Below, piece after piece: positions 33,805 to 44,200 of a stretch of 64,000 nt of DNA. The notes beneath the pieces are model-generated. The model worked only from the letters and a program-made list of their open reading frames with translations. It was not told the origin of the DNA and searched no databases. Numbering within the stretch: the stretch's first letter is position 1; the number at the start of each line of letters is the position of its first letter. The position numbers were made by a program, and so were the translations under genes. The stretch comes from Brachionus rotundiformis (taxonomy: Eukaryota; Rotifera; Eurotatoria; Ploima; Brachionidae), in the NCBI GenBank assembly GCA_016802295.1, contig JAESIW010000118.1, forward strand, positions 1,143,928 through 1,207,927, in the 5' to 3' direction.

Positions 33805-35113
33805 TTATGAGAAATCATACCAGAGGACTAGTCAAAAGGCCTAATAGTCAGGCTGCCAAAGAAAGGTAACAAAATGATATGTGACAATTGGCGAGGAATA
33901 ACACTGCTACCAGTAGCAAGCAAGGCGTTCTGCAGCATACTACTGAAAAGAATCAGGAACTCCTTGGCTGTTATACTTAGAGAAGAATAAGCAGGTTTTA
34001 GGCGAGGTAGAGGATACATAGGCCAGATATTTACACTAAGGATCATCATTAAACTCGAATGGAATAGCCCCCTTTATCTAAACTCCATTAACTTCAAGAA
34101 AGCCTTTGATAGCATACACAGAGAAACCTTGTGGGCTATATTGAGATCTTATGGCCTACCACAGAAGATAGTTAACTTGATAAGACTCTTCTATGAGAAT
34201 TTCGAGTGTAGCGTGATTCTGGAAAAAAGGAAATCTGAGAGTTTCAAAATGCGAACAGGAGTCAGACAAGGGTGCGTTCTCTCTCCGACACTATTCCTAA
34301 TATTGATTGACTATGTCATGAAGAAAATAACTGTTAGTGTGAGAGGTATTCAATGGGGATTTACTGCAAAACTTGAAGATTTAGACTTTGCGGATGATCA
34401 GGTGCCAATATCTAATACAGAAGCAAATATGCATATGAAGACGTAAGACTTGACGAACAACGCTAAACTAACTGGACTCGAAATTAATGGATCCAAAACG
34501 AAAGTTATGTGCACAAACACCAAATTGGATACCCCGATCACCATCGATGGTTCACAAATCGAGTGTGGAAATGAATTCACATACCTAGGGAGCACTATCA
34601 GTACAACGTTGGGAACCCACACAGACATTAAGAATAGACTTGCTAAAGCAAAGAGTGTCTTTTCTAGACTCCGACCAGCATGGAAATCAAAAAGCTGCAG
34701 CAAGGAAACAAAACTTAAACTTTACAACAGTGTAGTAAAAGCAACATTGATGTACGGAAGTGAATGTTGGGAGATGAGTGAATCTGACAGAAAAAGCCTT
34801 AACACCTTCCACATTGGAAGCCTGCGGAGGATTCTCGGAATATACTGGCCTGATACATTGTCGAATTGTGACCTGAATTGATACAGAATGACAAAATAAG
34901 AGCCATTAAGTCAATGCATTTAGAACAAAGGGCTGCGATGGCTTGGTCATGTGCAAAAAGGGCCTTTCAATGGACACCTCAAAGGTAGGACGACCAGCAG
35001 TAACATGGAGGTCAACAATCACGAAAGAGCTCATCGAAATGGGAATGACATGGGGAGAAGCAAGGGTAAAGGCAAAAGATCGACTTGAGTGGAAATCAAA
35101 AGTAATGACTTAA
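33805..35113 (+). mobile_element. dead non-LTR retrotransposon (LINE) reverse transcriptase
   Basis: One frame from about 33805 to 34881 carries reverse transcriptase blocks in family order: EIIPED-x-SKGLIVRLPKKGN, NWRGITLLPVASKAF, FKKAFDSIHRETLW, the conserved TGVRQGCVLSPTLF, FADD (LDFADDQVP) and TYLGSTIS, then the C-terminal ATLMYGSECWEMSES and GSLRRILG. Three in-frame stops interrupt it (33829 where a Trp is expected, about 33988 and 34444). After 34881 it shifts frame and ends with GRPAVTWRSTITKELIEMGM...DRLEW and a stop at 35111-35113, then an A-rich tail. The endonuclease half is missing (5' truncation). It cannot encode active enzyme. Confidence 0.88.
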
Positions 35114-36383
35114 TCACAAGAAAAAATAAAGAAAAAAATGAGAAAAAAAAAGAAAGAAAAATTTATGAGAAGTTTTCCAAGTCCCTGTGCCGATTTATCA
35201 GATAAAACTATGGGTTTAATTAATGAAAACAAATAATCTCTGAAGAGTTGGATAATTTAAAAAAAAATTGTCAATATTAATATATTTGTATCATTTTCAC
35301 ATTTAAAAATAAATAAATCGTTAAAATAATTTATTTGTTTATCTTTAGTTATTTTTTGTTAAATTAATGTTCATTTTTTTTCCAATATACTCTTCTAATC
35401 AGGTTGCAAATAACAATACTTGATTTTGATATTAAAAAATAAATCTGACTAAAGAAAATTATATTTATTTTTAAACATTTTCTCTTCATTTCATCTACCA
35501 TTTTTTTATTTAGGGTCGTATGAGATAAAATTCAAATATCATTTCAACACTAGCAGACCATAGATCTTTTTATAGTCAAATTTCAAAAATAAAAACTGGA
35601 TCCTCTAACATTTATGATGCCTAAAATAATGCCACTTTTTAATTTGATATGAAAATTTCCATTCTGTTATATATATAGGATTAAAAATGAACTTTATTAA
35701 AAAAGAAAATAAAATGTTCTTTAAAATATAATTTAAGGAACAGTGAGAATCTGATAGAACCAACTTCAAAATCAGTAAATGGTGAAAAAACATTTGGATT
35801 TTTCTACTCAAGATTTATAAATTGCTTTGTGATCAAGAGATCAATGTTGAAATATACAACATTTAAGCATTCAATTTTTAATAATATCAATTTAATTTTC
35901 ACAGATTTTGAAAAAAAATTCAAAAAATTTAATTTAAACATTTCAATGTTTTACTTTTTTAAATGATTATTTGAACAATTTATTTTTAATTAGTAAAATT
36001 TATTTTATTTAAATAAATGGAGTGTTAATCGGTCTTAATAACATGGGCACTAACCTGTTGATTAACCTTGAAATATAAAAAAAAAAAAAAGAAAATATTT
36101 TAATAAGACAAAAGTGTTGTCTACAACACATATTGCCTAGTAACCACGTGACTTTAGAGAAGTAAGCGCAAAGTTCACCATAATTTTGCAATGATCTTTG
36201 TTTATTTTCGTGCATTCTAGAAAAAATAATAATTATTATAATAAAAGGAAAAAAATGTATACAAGAAGCAAACAAATGAGAATAATTTCTCAATTGGTCT
36301 TCGTATCAAATAAAGTTGTTTTAAAAAACCAAGTAAAACTCATTTAATTTATAGATATTTTGAAAAGCAGTATTACAAAAAGA
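35114..36383. other. upstream region of RBM39 with repeat copy B
   Basis: AT-rich. The open frames at 35605-35811 and 36009-36293 (-) are low-complexity translations and are not called. A copy of the ~170 bp dispersed repeat lies at 35911-36074. Confidence 0.5.
35911..36074 (+). repeat. dispersed ~170 bp repeat, copy B
   Basis: Direct-orientation partner of 17109-17280, with the same ordered blocks ending in TTAACCTTGAAAT. Class unknown. Confidence 0.75.
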
Positions 36384-38303
36384 ATGGCCGATGTTGAAAG
36401 CGACTTGGAAGACATGCTCGAGGCACCATACAAAACCACCCAGTCACAAAACGAGGTAACTACCATTTTAATAAAACAAATCTCCTTTTCTCTCCTTTTT
36501 AAATATCTATTTTGCCAAATCTAGGCCCCTCGCTACACTCACTAAAATAGACCAAATGTGGCTCTATAGGTATTTTTTAAAATTAAACTTTTGGCAAAGA
36601 TTCGCCCACACACGAATCTTCCAAATTTTAATAACAAGCTTATTCAATTTTTAAAAAAGGGTTCATTAAGTCAATCATTGCTCAGAAATGGTCACCACTT
36701 TCCAGATGTGTTTTTTACTAGAAAAAAAAAAAAAAATTATACATAATAAAATATATAAATAAAAAATTGACATTTTTAATTAGTATTTTATTTTATTTTA
36801 TTTTTTATATAAAAATAATTATTTTTTGCTGAATTAATTTGTTTGTTAAAATTAAAGGAGCCGGAGAGTGTAGCGGCTACGACTGAGCTGCAGAACAGCG
36901 CCAAGCCGGACGAGACAACTGCCGAAAAGAAAAAGTCGCGCAAGGACAGGTCAAGGTCGCGGTCCAAGGACCGCCACCGCAAGCGATCCCGGTCGCGCTC
37001 CCGCTCCAAGCGTTCCAAGCGCACTCGGTCCAAGGAGCGCCGCAAGCGGTCACGTGATCGCCGCTCTAGGTCCAAGCGGCGATCGCGCTCAAGGCGAAGG
37101 TCACGCTCGAGAGAGGAGCGCAAGCGAAGATCGCGCGACCGCAAGCACTCGCCGCCCAAGGAAGTCGAAGTGGTCAGGGAGAAATCGCCCGAAATGACAC
37201 CAGAGGAGAGAGACCAGCGGACTGTGTTTTGCATGCAGTTGGCTGCCCGGATCAGACCACGTGACTTGGAGGACTTTTTTTCAACAGTTGGCCGGGTGCG
37301 CGATGTGCGCCTAATCACCGACCCGAGGACCAAGCGCTCAAAAGGAATAGCCTACATTGAATTTAGAGACATCGAGTCTGTTCCATTGGCAATAGCGTTG
37401 ACCGGGCAGCGGCTTTTGGGCGTGCCCATAATAGTCAAGTTGACACAGGCCGAGAAGAACAGGATGCCGTTCACCGGGCCGCACATTCCGGCCAATCTGC
37501 CCCAGACCGGGCCCATCAAGCTCTACGTCGGCTCGCTACATCCCAACATATCCGAAGAGATGCTCCAGGCCATTTTCGAGCCGTTCGGCCTCATCGATGC
37601 CATTTTGCTGGCCCGAGACGACTTTGGTCGCTCCAAAGGCTACGGCTTCATTCAATTCGCCAGTGCCGATGATGGCAAAAAAGCCATGGAACAGCTGAAC
37701 AACTTTGAACTTGTCCAAAAGCCGATCAAAGTGTCGCTGTATGTTGAGGCCAATGATAAATCACTGTATCCAGGCATGGTTAATCCAATGATCACCAATT
37801 TGGACAATGACGAGCTGGACAGGACTGGCGTGAACCTGGGACCGAGTGGCAAGCTGGCATTGATGGCCAAATTGGCCGAAGGAACCGGTCTTCAAGTGCC
37901 TAAGCAAGCTATGGACGCATTGAGCGTGAATAGCACGAACGCGCCTAACGCTGCAGCACCAGGCGCCCCCGTGGCCACTCAGTGCTTCTTGCTGTCCAAC
38001 ATGTTCGATCTGCAAGAGGAAATGGTCAAGCAAGGATGGGTTGAGGACATAAAGGATGATGTAATCACCGAGTGCTCCAAGTACGGAGGCATAGTTCACA
38101 TACACGTGGACACAGAGTCCCCGGAGGGAAATATTTATATCAAGTGTCCGACAATAGCAGTGGCCACGTCTGCCATGGCCGCTCTAAATGGAAGATTTTT
38201 TGCCGGCAAGGTAATCAAAGCCAACTACATTCCCATATCGGCTTATCACATGAAATTTCCAGATGCGGTCGATTGCACAGAGTTGCTCGAGGCCAGTCAG
38301 TAG
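36384..38303 (+). CDS. RBM39: RBM39/CAPER splicing coactivator
   Basis: Two exons, 36384-36455 and 36858-38303, with a 402 bp intron, give 505 residues (human 530). Exon 1 encodes MADVESDLEDMLEAPYK. An RS-rich domain spans about 50-122. RRM1 is at about 145-222 (RTVFCMQLAARI, KGIAYIEF), RRM2 at about 244-320 (IKLYVGSLHPNI, KGYGFIQF), and a C-terminal U2AF-homology motif RRM at about 398-495 (CFLLSNMFD, with NGRFFAGKVI carrying the R-F UHM signature). The protein joins SF3B1/U2AF during 3' splice-site choice and acts as a transcription coactivator. The linker keeps the family sequence LALMAKLAEGTG. The intron is several times longer than most here, which could allow regulated splicing. Confidence 0.97.
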
Positions 38304-38338
38304 AACCATCTGGTTGCTGAAGAACAATTAAAAAATGA

Positions 38339-38344
38339 AATAAA
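38339..38344 (+). terminator. AATAAA polyadenylation signal of RBM39
   Basis: AATAAA 36 bp after the stop codon. Confidence 0.5.
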
Positions 38345-38877
38345 TATTTATTTATTAGATTGGTAAATTTGGCTCGCACTTTAAAAAAAAATATACACAA
38401 TACTTGACTACTTGACCATTTGATTTATTGAGCTAATTAATCTAATTGGTCTTGAGTCTTGAATACACTTAAAATATTGTTTTCTTTTAATTTCAGTTTT
38501 TGTTTTCTTTTTTGTAAATAAAAAATTTTTAAGACTAAATAAAATTATCTATTTATCATGTTCCTATTATGGTATTATTAAAAAGTTGGACAAGTATAAA
38601 ATTCGCTCAGAATTATTAAAATTTAGATCTGGAACGATTTAAGAAAGGTTAATCAGCAGGCTTGTGTCCATTTCATCAAGACCAAATAACACTTCTTTTA
38701 TTAACCAATATATAAATATAAGATTCTTTAAAATATGATTAATTTTACAATCAATTTACTGGAGTACTCTCCATTTTTGAATGAAAATCTTTTATTAAAT
38801 CAATTTAATTGTTATAAGATTTATATAAAATTATTCAATTAGAGTTATAAATTTAAACCAAAATTGATTTTTTATAT
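38345..38877. other. RBM39 3' flank
   Basis: AT-rich; nothing further recognised. Confidence 0.5.
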
Positions 38878-39580
38878 GTCACCCTCCTCTTTGTTTCAAC
38901 CGGGCTTGGGACCGGCTTTGGCAGAGTTATGACGGCGTCTTTCCCTAAGAAGCCAGTGGGACGTTCATCATAAACAGCGCCACTCATCCGAGCACTTTGA
39001 AATGGCTGCGAACTCGGCAACTATTTAGACTAGCTTGGAACCACAAACCAAGCGACTTCTCTCTTTCAATTGAGATAAAGTCTTAACTTAAGGCTTCCAA
39101 AGTTACGTCTATCTGCAGAGGGTCAGCTGTACAGCAGATTCTCGCTCCTTTCGGATTCTATACTGGGAGATGGTCGAAGCCAGCGGCGCCCTCATACGAC
39201 AAGACTTGGACAAAGACCCGTAGGCCTATGTACCCGCCACACAGCTCTTCTGCAGACTACGTGAAAGACCACACACACACATACGATGCATGTGGCTGCC
39301 ACCACCCTCCTCTTTTTTCATCAGGGCTTGGGACCTGCGGATCGGCAGAGTTATGGTGACTGCTCTGAGTCCGTTTTCTAAAACAAAATTTATTTTTCAA
39401 AATTTAAATTTTAAAAAATGAACTGATTTTTTCCAAAATGTCATCCTATTTATACCCCTTTGGTCTACATGAGTCATAAGAACTAATTTAACTAATTTAG
39501 TTAATTTTAACTTAATTAATAAAAATAAAATGAATATAAAATAATTTTATTCTTAAAATGATGTAGATGATGATGATATA
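38878..39580 (+). repeat. dispersed repeat family, copy 2
   Basis: Nearly identical to 32390-33077, with the same internal pair of ~52 bp motifs (38880-38931 and 39303-39355), and ending in a GATGATGAT tract. Differences are a few substitutions and a 2 bp gap. Copy 2 begins at the first internal motif and lacks the 130 bp upstream part of copy 1, as a 5'-truncated retroinsertion would. Confidence 0.88.
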
Positions 39581-40129
39581 TGTTTATTGAAACTCAGTCA
39601 CTTGGGTATTGCCGGACTATGATCCTTCTGATCCCCAAATAGGTCAATTAACCTATTTAACTAATTAAGTTTGAAATTCTTAAAATGGTTTGGTTTCATA
39701 GTGTATTATTTGAAATTATCAATTATTTTATTATAATTCCATTATTAGTAAAAGTTTGTAACCACTTTGCCAATGGTGCCAATGGTGTCTCAAAAATAGA
39801 ATAGAGGCGAATGATACAGATATTTATATCATTTAATAGATAACCAAATAAACAAATTTCCAAAATTAATCTAATCAGAGTTATAGCTATGACCAGACTA
39901 AAATATGAAAAGAATTTGAATTGGGTACCTAGAAGATAAAACTCGAACAAAAGACAAAATACTTATTAAAAGTTCACCAAGTGTAAAAAATTAATTTTTA
40001 TAACATTTAAGCATTTAAAATTTTAATAATAATAAAAATTTAAATAATAGTTAGCCTTATTTTCACATATTTTCTAAAAAAAATTAAAAAAATATCTTTT
40101 ATTTGTATATTTTAATCAATGTTTTATTA
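39581..40129. other. spacer between two mobile elements
   Basis: AT-rich. No gene; the frame at 39723-39950 (-) is not supported by any recognisable domain. Confidence 0.45.
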
Positions 40130-40932
40130 ACGGGTGTTCAATAATAAATGACCGTTTTTGTTTTGTAAAAAAAATGTGTTCCAGTCAGCCAAAATGGCTG
40201 GAATCTTATATTCATAAACTAGCAACTTTCTTATTTAAAATATGGGTGTTATTAGCTAATTAGAATTTTAACTTATTCTAATCATTTAGAATACATTATT
40301 TTGGATCAATTATTAAAATAAAATTTTTTATTTATATTCTTTATATTTATTATCAAATAAAAATTTAACTTATTTTAGACAATAATATCCTTTAGCTTTT
40401 TCAACTTTTCTAACCCTCCTTGTAAAATAATCAGCTCTTTTTACTTCTTCAGTCGGTATTTTACAAATTGGACACTCTTTATTTCTTCTTCAAATGTATT
40501 ACGATTCGAAAACTATTATTGCAATTCATTCTTGTAATCACTGCGTTCCATAAATAAAAGTCGCATGGATTAAGTAAGGTGAATAGGGTGGCCATTTTTC
40601 GCCGGTTCTTTCAAGATATATTTAGTAAGGAACATGATAGAGAAATGATCTTTGGCTCATTTTAATCAGCATTAAATTTCACATCAGAATATGTGTACAG
40701 TCGAGTCAGAATAATACGATGTGTTTTGGCGGAAAAAATGGACATCGTATTAAATGTTAAAGGATTATTATATTGGGGAATGTAAATTATGAAAAAAAAT
40801 ATCGTTTTAAAGCGAGTATCGTATTAATCAGCATCGTTATAACAAGACAAGACTCGACTGTATATCAAAAATTGGTAAAGTTCAAACCTTCGAGGACAAA
40901 ACAAAAACAGTCATTTATTATTGAACACCCGT
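40130..40932 (-). mobile_element. mariner/Tc1-like transposon remnant with ~36 bp inverted repeats
   Basis: The ends are inverted repeats beginning ACGGGTGTTCAATAATAAAT and continuing GAC(C/T)GTTTTTGTTTTG, with a TA on each side (40128-40129, 40933-40934). Inside, on the minus strand near 40525-40625, a frame reads YLERTGEKWPPYSPYLNP followed by CDFYLWNAV. That is the catalytic-Asp SPDLNP-x-DFFLW block of mariner-type transposases with the Asp changed to Tyr. Downstream, another frame encodes KECPICKIPTEEVKRADYF and ends at 40370. The rest of the transposase is deleted. A second element (40698-40860) is inserted within it. Confidence 0.8.
40698..40860. mobile_element. Tigger/pogo-like MITE nested in the mariner remnant
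   Basis: 163 bp bounded by CAGTCGAGTC and its inverse GACTCGACTG, with TA target duplications at 40696-40697 and 40861-40862. The interior has the ATACGAT and GTTATAAC-type subterminal motifs common in pogo/Tigger MITEs. It is too short to encode protein. Confidence 0.8.
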
Positions 40933-40975
40933 TATTTAAATTTTAAAATGATTTTATAATTTTTTAAATAACATG

Positions 40976-41245
40976 AAGCATGTTTATGATGAACGTCCCA
41001 CTAGCTTCTTAGGGAAAGACGCCGTCATAACTCTGCCAAAGTCGGTCCCAAGACCGGTTGAAGCAAAGATGAGGATGACGCAAACAAGTCTTACTTTTTC
41101 ATTTTCTAATTTAAATTCTTTTATTTTCATGATTGGATTTAAGTATTTAGATAAGCAAAGGGTAAATCGTAGTTATTGTGAAATTTATCTTAAAATATTC
41201 ACTTAATTTAATAAAATATCATTTATTTTATATTTTGTTACTTAT
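40976..41245 (-). repeat. dispersed repeat family, inverted partial copy 3
   Basis: The reverse complement matches about 32258-32490 of copy 1, including AAGACTTGTTTGCGTCA, GGCAGAGTTATGACGGCGTC and GGGACGTTCATCATAAAC, with more divergence than copies 1 and 2 show. The inner half is missing. It lies about 45 bp beyond the mariner remnant. The open frame across it is a by-product of the repeat. Confidence 0.8.
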
Positions 41246-44200
41246 TGTTTGTATTTCTTTTTTAATTTTGTGCCGATATTTATTTTGGATTACTAGTGCA
41301 TATAAATTTGTTTATTTTCTTTTTTAAAAAAATATAAGGTTTAATAATTAATCATCACAAGAATAAAATGCTAGCAGATGGCTTCTTTGATTTTTAAGTG
41401 AGAAGCCCCTTTTTCTTATAGAAAATACAATGCGACAAATAATATCATTAAATATAAAGACTATTAAACTTAAATATATATAAATAATTTATCCCCTTAA
41501 ATTTAAGAATATTTGTTAAACAAATATAACTAGAATATAACTATCTAACAAACAAAACATTCATAATTTTCTAGATCAACATTGATCCACATTTTTTGTT
41601 GTTGAATTTCTCGGCTAGATCTATTCAAGCCTGATTTTGTTCCAAAAATTCCTTTTCAAAATCGGAGCTTTGCAAAAAGAGTTTAATCGCTTAATAATGA
41701 AAATTCCAAATAATTATTTACCTTCTAATTTGAATAGGCAAGAAAAAAATCTCAACTAAAAACTCCACTAGAACAATTTTAAATTAACTTAATAAAATAT
41801 TCTCCAAAATTCGTACAAACTCATATATTTTCCTCCTAAAAGAATTAATTATTTAATTAAATTATCTAAAAATATTCATTTGAGATGAGAGTTTTAAAAT
41901 CTGGACATTTATTTTTATTATACTCTTAAAAGAGCTTTGTTTATGTGGCTTCTGTTTCACAATAGCCAATTTATTTAATCATTATGCATAGATTGGATTT
42001 GTTTAAATACTTTTAGGCACATTTATATGACCACTTTGGATTAGTCACTTTAATTTAGGGCCTAAAATATCCTTCCGCTCTTATTGATTGAATTAGACAA
42101 AATATGCAAATTATCAATTAACAGACTAAATTGTATTAATGCTAGTCTCTTTTATTATTATCTAAAAGCATTGTGCCAATTTTAAATAGAAAATAATTAA
42201 AAATTGAACAAAAGTTTTTATTTAAACAACAAAATCAGTTACATTCATCAAGTTAGATAATTCGAATTTTTAGATAATAAAAGTTTTCTATTTTTTTAAA
42301 TTTTTTTTTAATTAAAAATAATCAACTCTACAAGAATCATTCATCAAATTCATCAAAAGTAAATTGTGTTTGTCATTAGCTGATCTTATTAAATAAAAAT
42401 TTTATATATAGACATTAACTGGTTTGTTTAAATGATATTTAGTAAGCCATTTTGGTATATGGTAATTTATTTTTAATAAACACCTTTAATTAAACAAAAT
42501 ATATATTTTTGTACATGAAACGAGTTTTGTCATTTAGTTTTGTTTTAAATGCCTTTATCATTTCGTTGAAGCTCGGAGTCTAGATTTTCAAGCTAAAAAT
42601 CAACTAATAAATTAATTAAGTGACGCAGAGTAATTTTAAAAATGAGCTCTAAGCGTCTATGTAGTTTAAAAAATTATTTAATTTTTAAATAATGTAATTA
42701 GTCTCGGAAAGAGGTTGTTGATGTTTGTAGCTACGATATTTTCCCTAATGAATTTAATTTATTATTTAAATGGTGAATTTTTGAGTTGAACTTCCAATAT
42801 ATGCTATGGTTTGGTTCAGTTTCGATATTTCCAAACTGGCTTTACAACCATATGTTTGGCTTTGTAGCCAGCTGGATTAAGTAGATTGCGTTAACTCATT
42901 GCTGATTGATTGCCAAAATTTAGCAGATAGAGCAGACCTTGATAGCTAACATTATCCAACCGGGTTTGCCAAACCATCACACCATCTAAGCTATATAAAC
43001 TCCGACTGGTATTTACTTTTGAATGGATTTTTTATTCTTGAACATAAAAAGCAAAAAATTCATAACCAGGCTAGGAATTTACTAGTGGTCTACCATTGCT
43101 AGTCTACTTGACCAAGTCAGCTTGTCAAATTAAGCAATTTTATGATACTTTTTAAAGTCAAGAGTTGTCTGGTATATTTATTTAGATCAGGCTAGTCTAA
43201 AATTAGACATTAATCATAAAAAATAAATTTCTAAATTAAATTTATTCTTAAATTTTAATTCTTTCACATGGCTAATTGAGTTAGTCTAGTAATTAAAAGC
43301 AAACAAAAATACTATTAATCAAATAGATGTTTAAATACTTTAAAATGTGGTTAGGTTAATACGAGTTATGAAAAAAGGTGCTAAATGGAACACAAATTTC
43401 CAAATATTGCATCTAACCAAAAAACATGCTTTAGCATATATTTTTTTGACAGGATAAAAATTCCTAGTAAAATGTTATTTAGGCAAATAGTTAATTAGTT
43501 TTAATAAATGATAAATTTGCAGAAATGGTGCCCGAGTTTTTCTATTTTAGTTTTAAGTATTTTCTCGGTATATATGTCAAAATCTAGACTACTATTGTTA
43601 TCAAATAATAACTTCAATGTTTTCTCTGGCAACTTGTTTTTTTTTTTATTATTTTATTTTTTTTAAATTTTGGTATTAGGCAAAAAATCAAAATACCACG
43701 CTTCAATGCTATTACGTATTAATTTTCCAACTAATTTATTCTTATCGTTCCTATTTTAGGAGCTCAATCTCATGATTTCTTTTTTTTTTTTTCGTTCTTA
43801 TTTTTGTTTTATATATTTTTTTGTTTAGAAACAAAAATACAAATAAAGATATTTTAATATTTGTGTTTTCTTTTTGTGTTGGTCGCCCTCTTCCATCTTA
43901 ATTTAAAACAAAAAAAATATATACAAATTTTTAAAAATTATGCAACTAAATTTTAATATCTAGAATAGGATCATTAGCAATCTAAATGAACTTATACTTA
44001 ATTAAAATGAGTAATTAGCTACGGTAGGCGAGCTAAAAGATAAGTTTTAGATCAGCTGCGCCACAAACATCAATCAATATTTGATTGATTGCACATTCTG
44101 GCCACTACCGCTTTCTACCGGAGCATACTTTGTATTACTTGGCAAAGATTATAAACTCATTGTTTAATAAGAGATCAAATTTGGGCCATATTTTTGAAGA

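Noticed and set aside
35605..36293. Minus-strand frames of 68 and 94 codons
   Set aside because: The second crosses a copy of a dispersed noncoding repeat and both are Phe/Ile/Leu/Lys low complexity.
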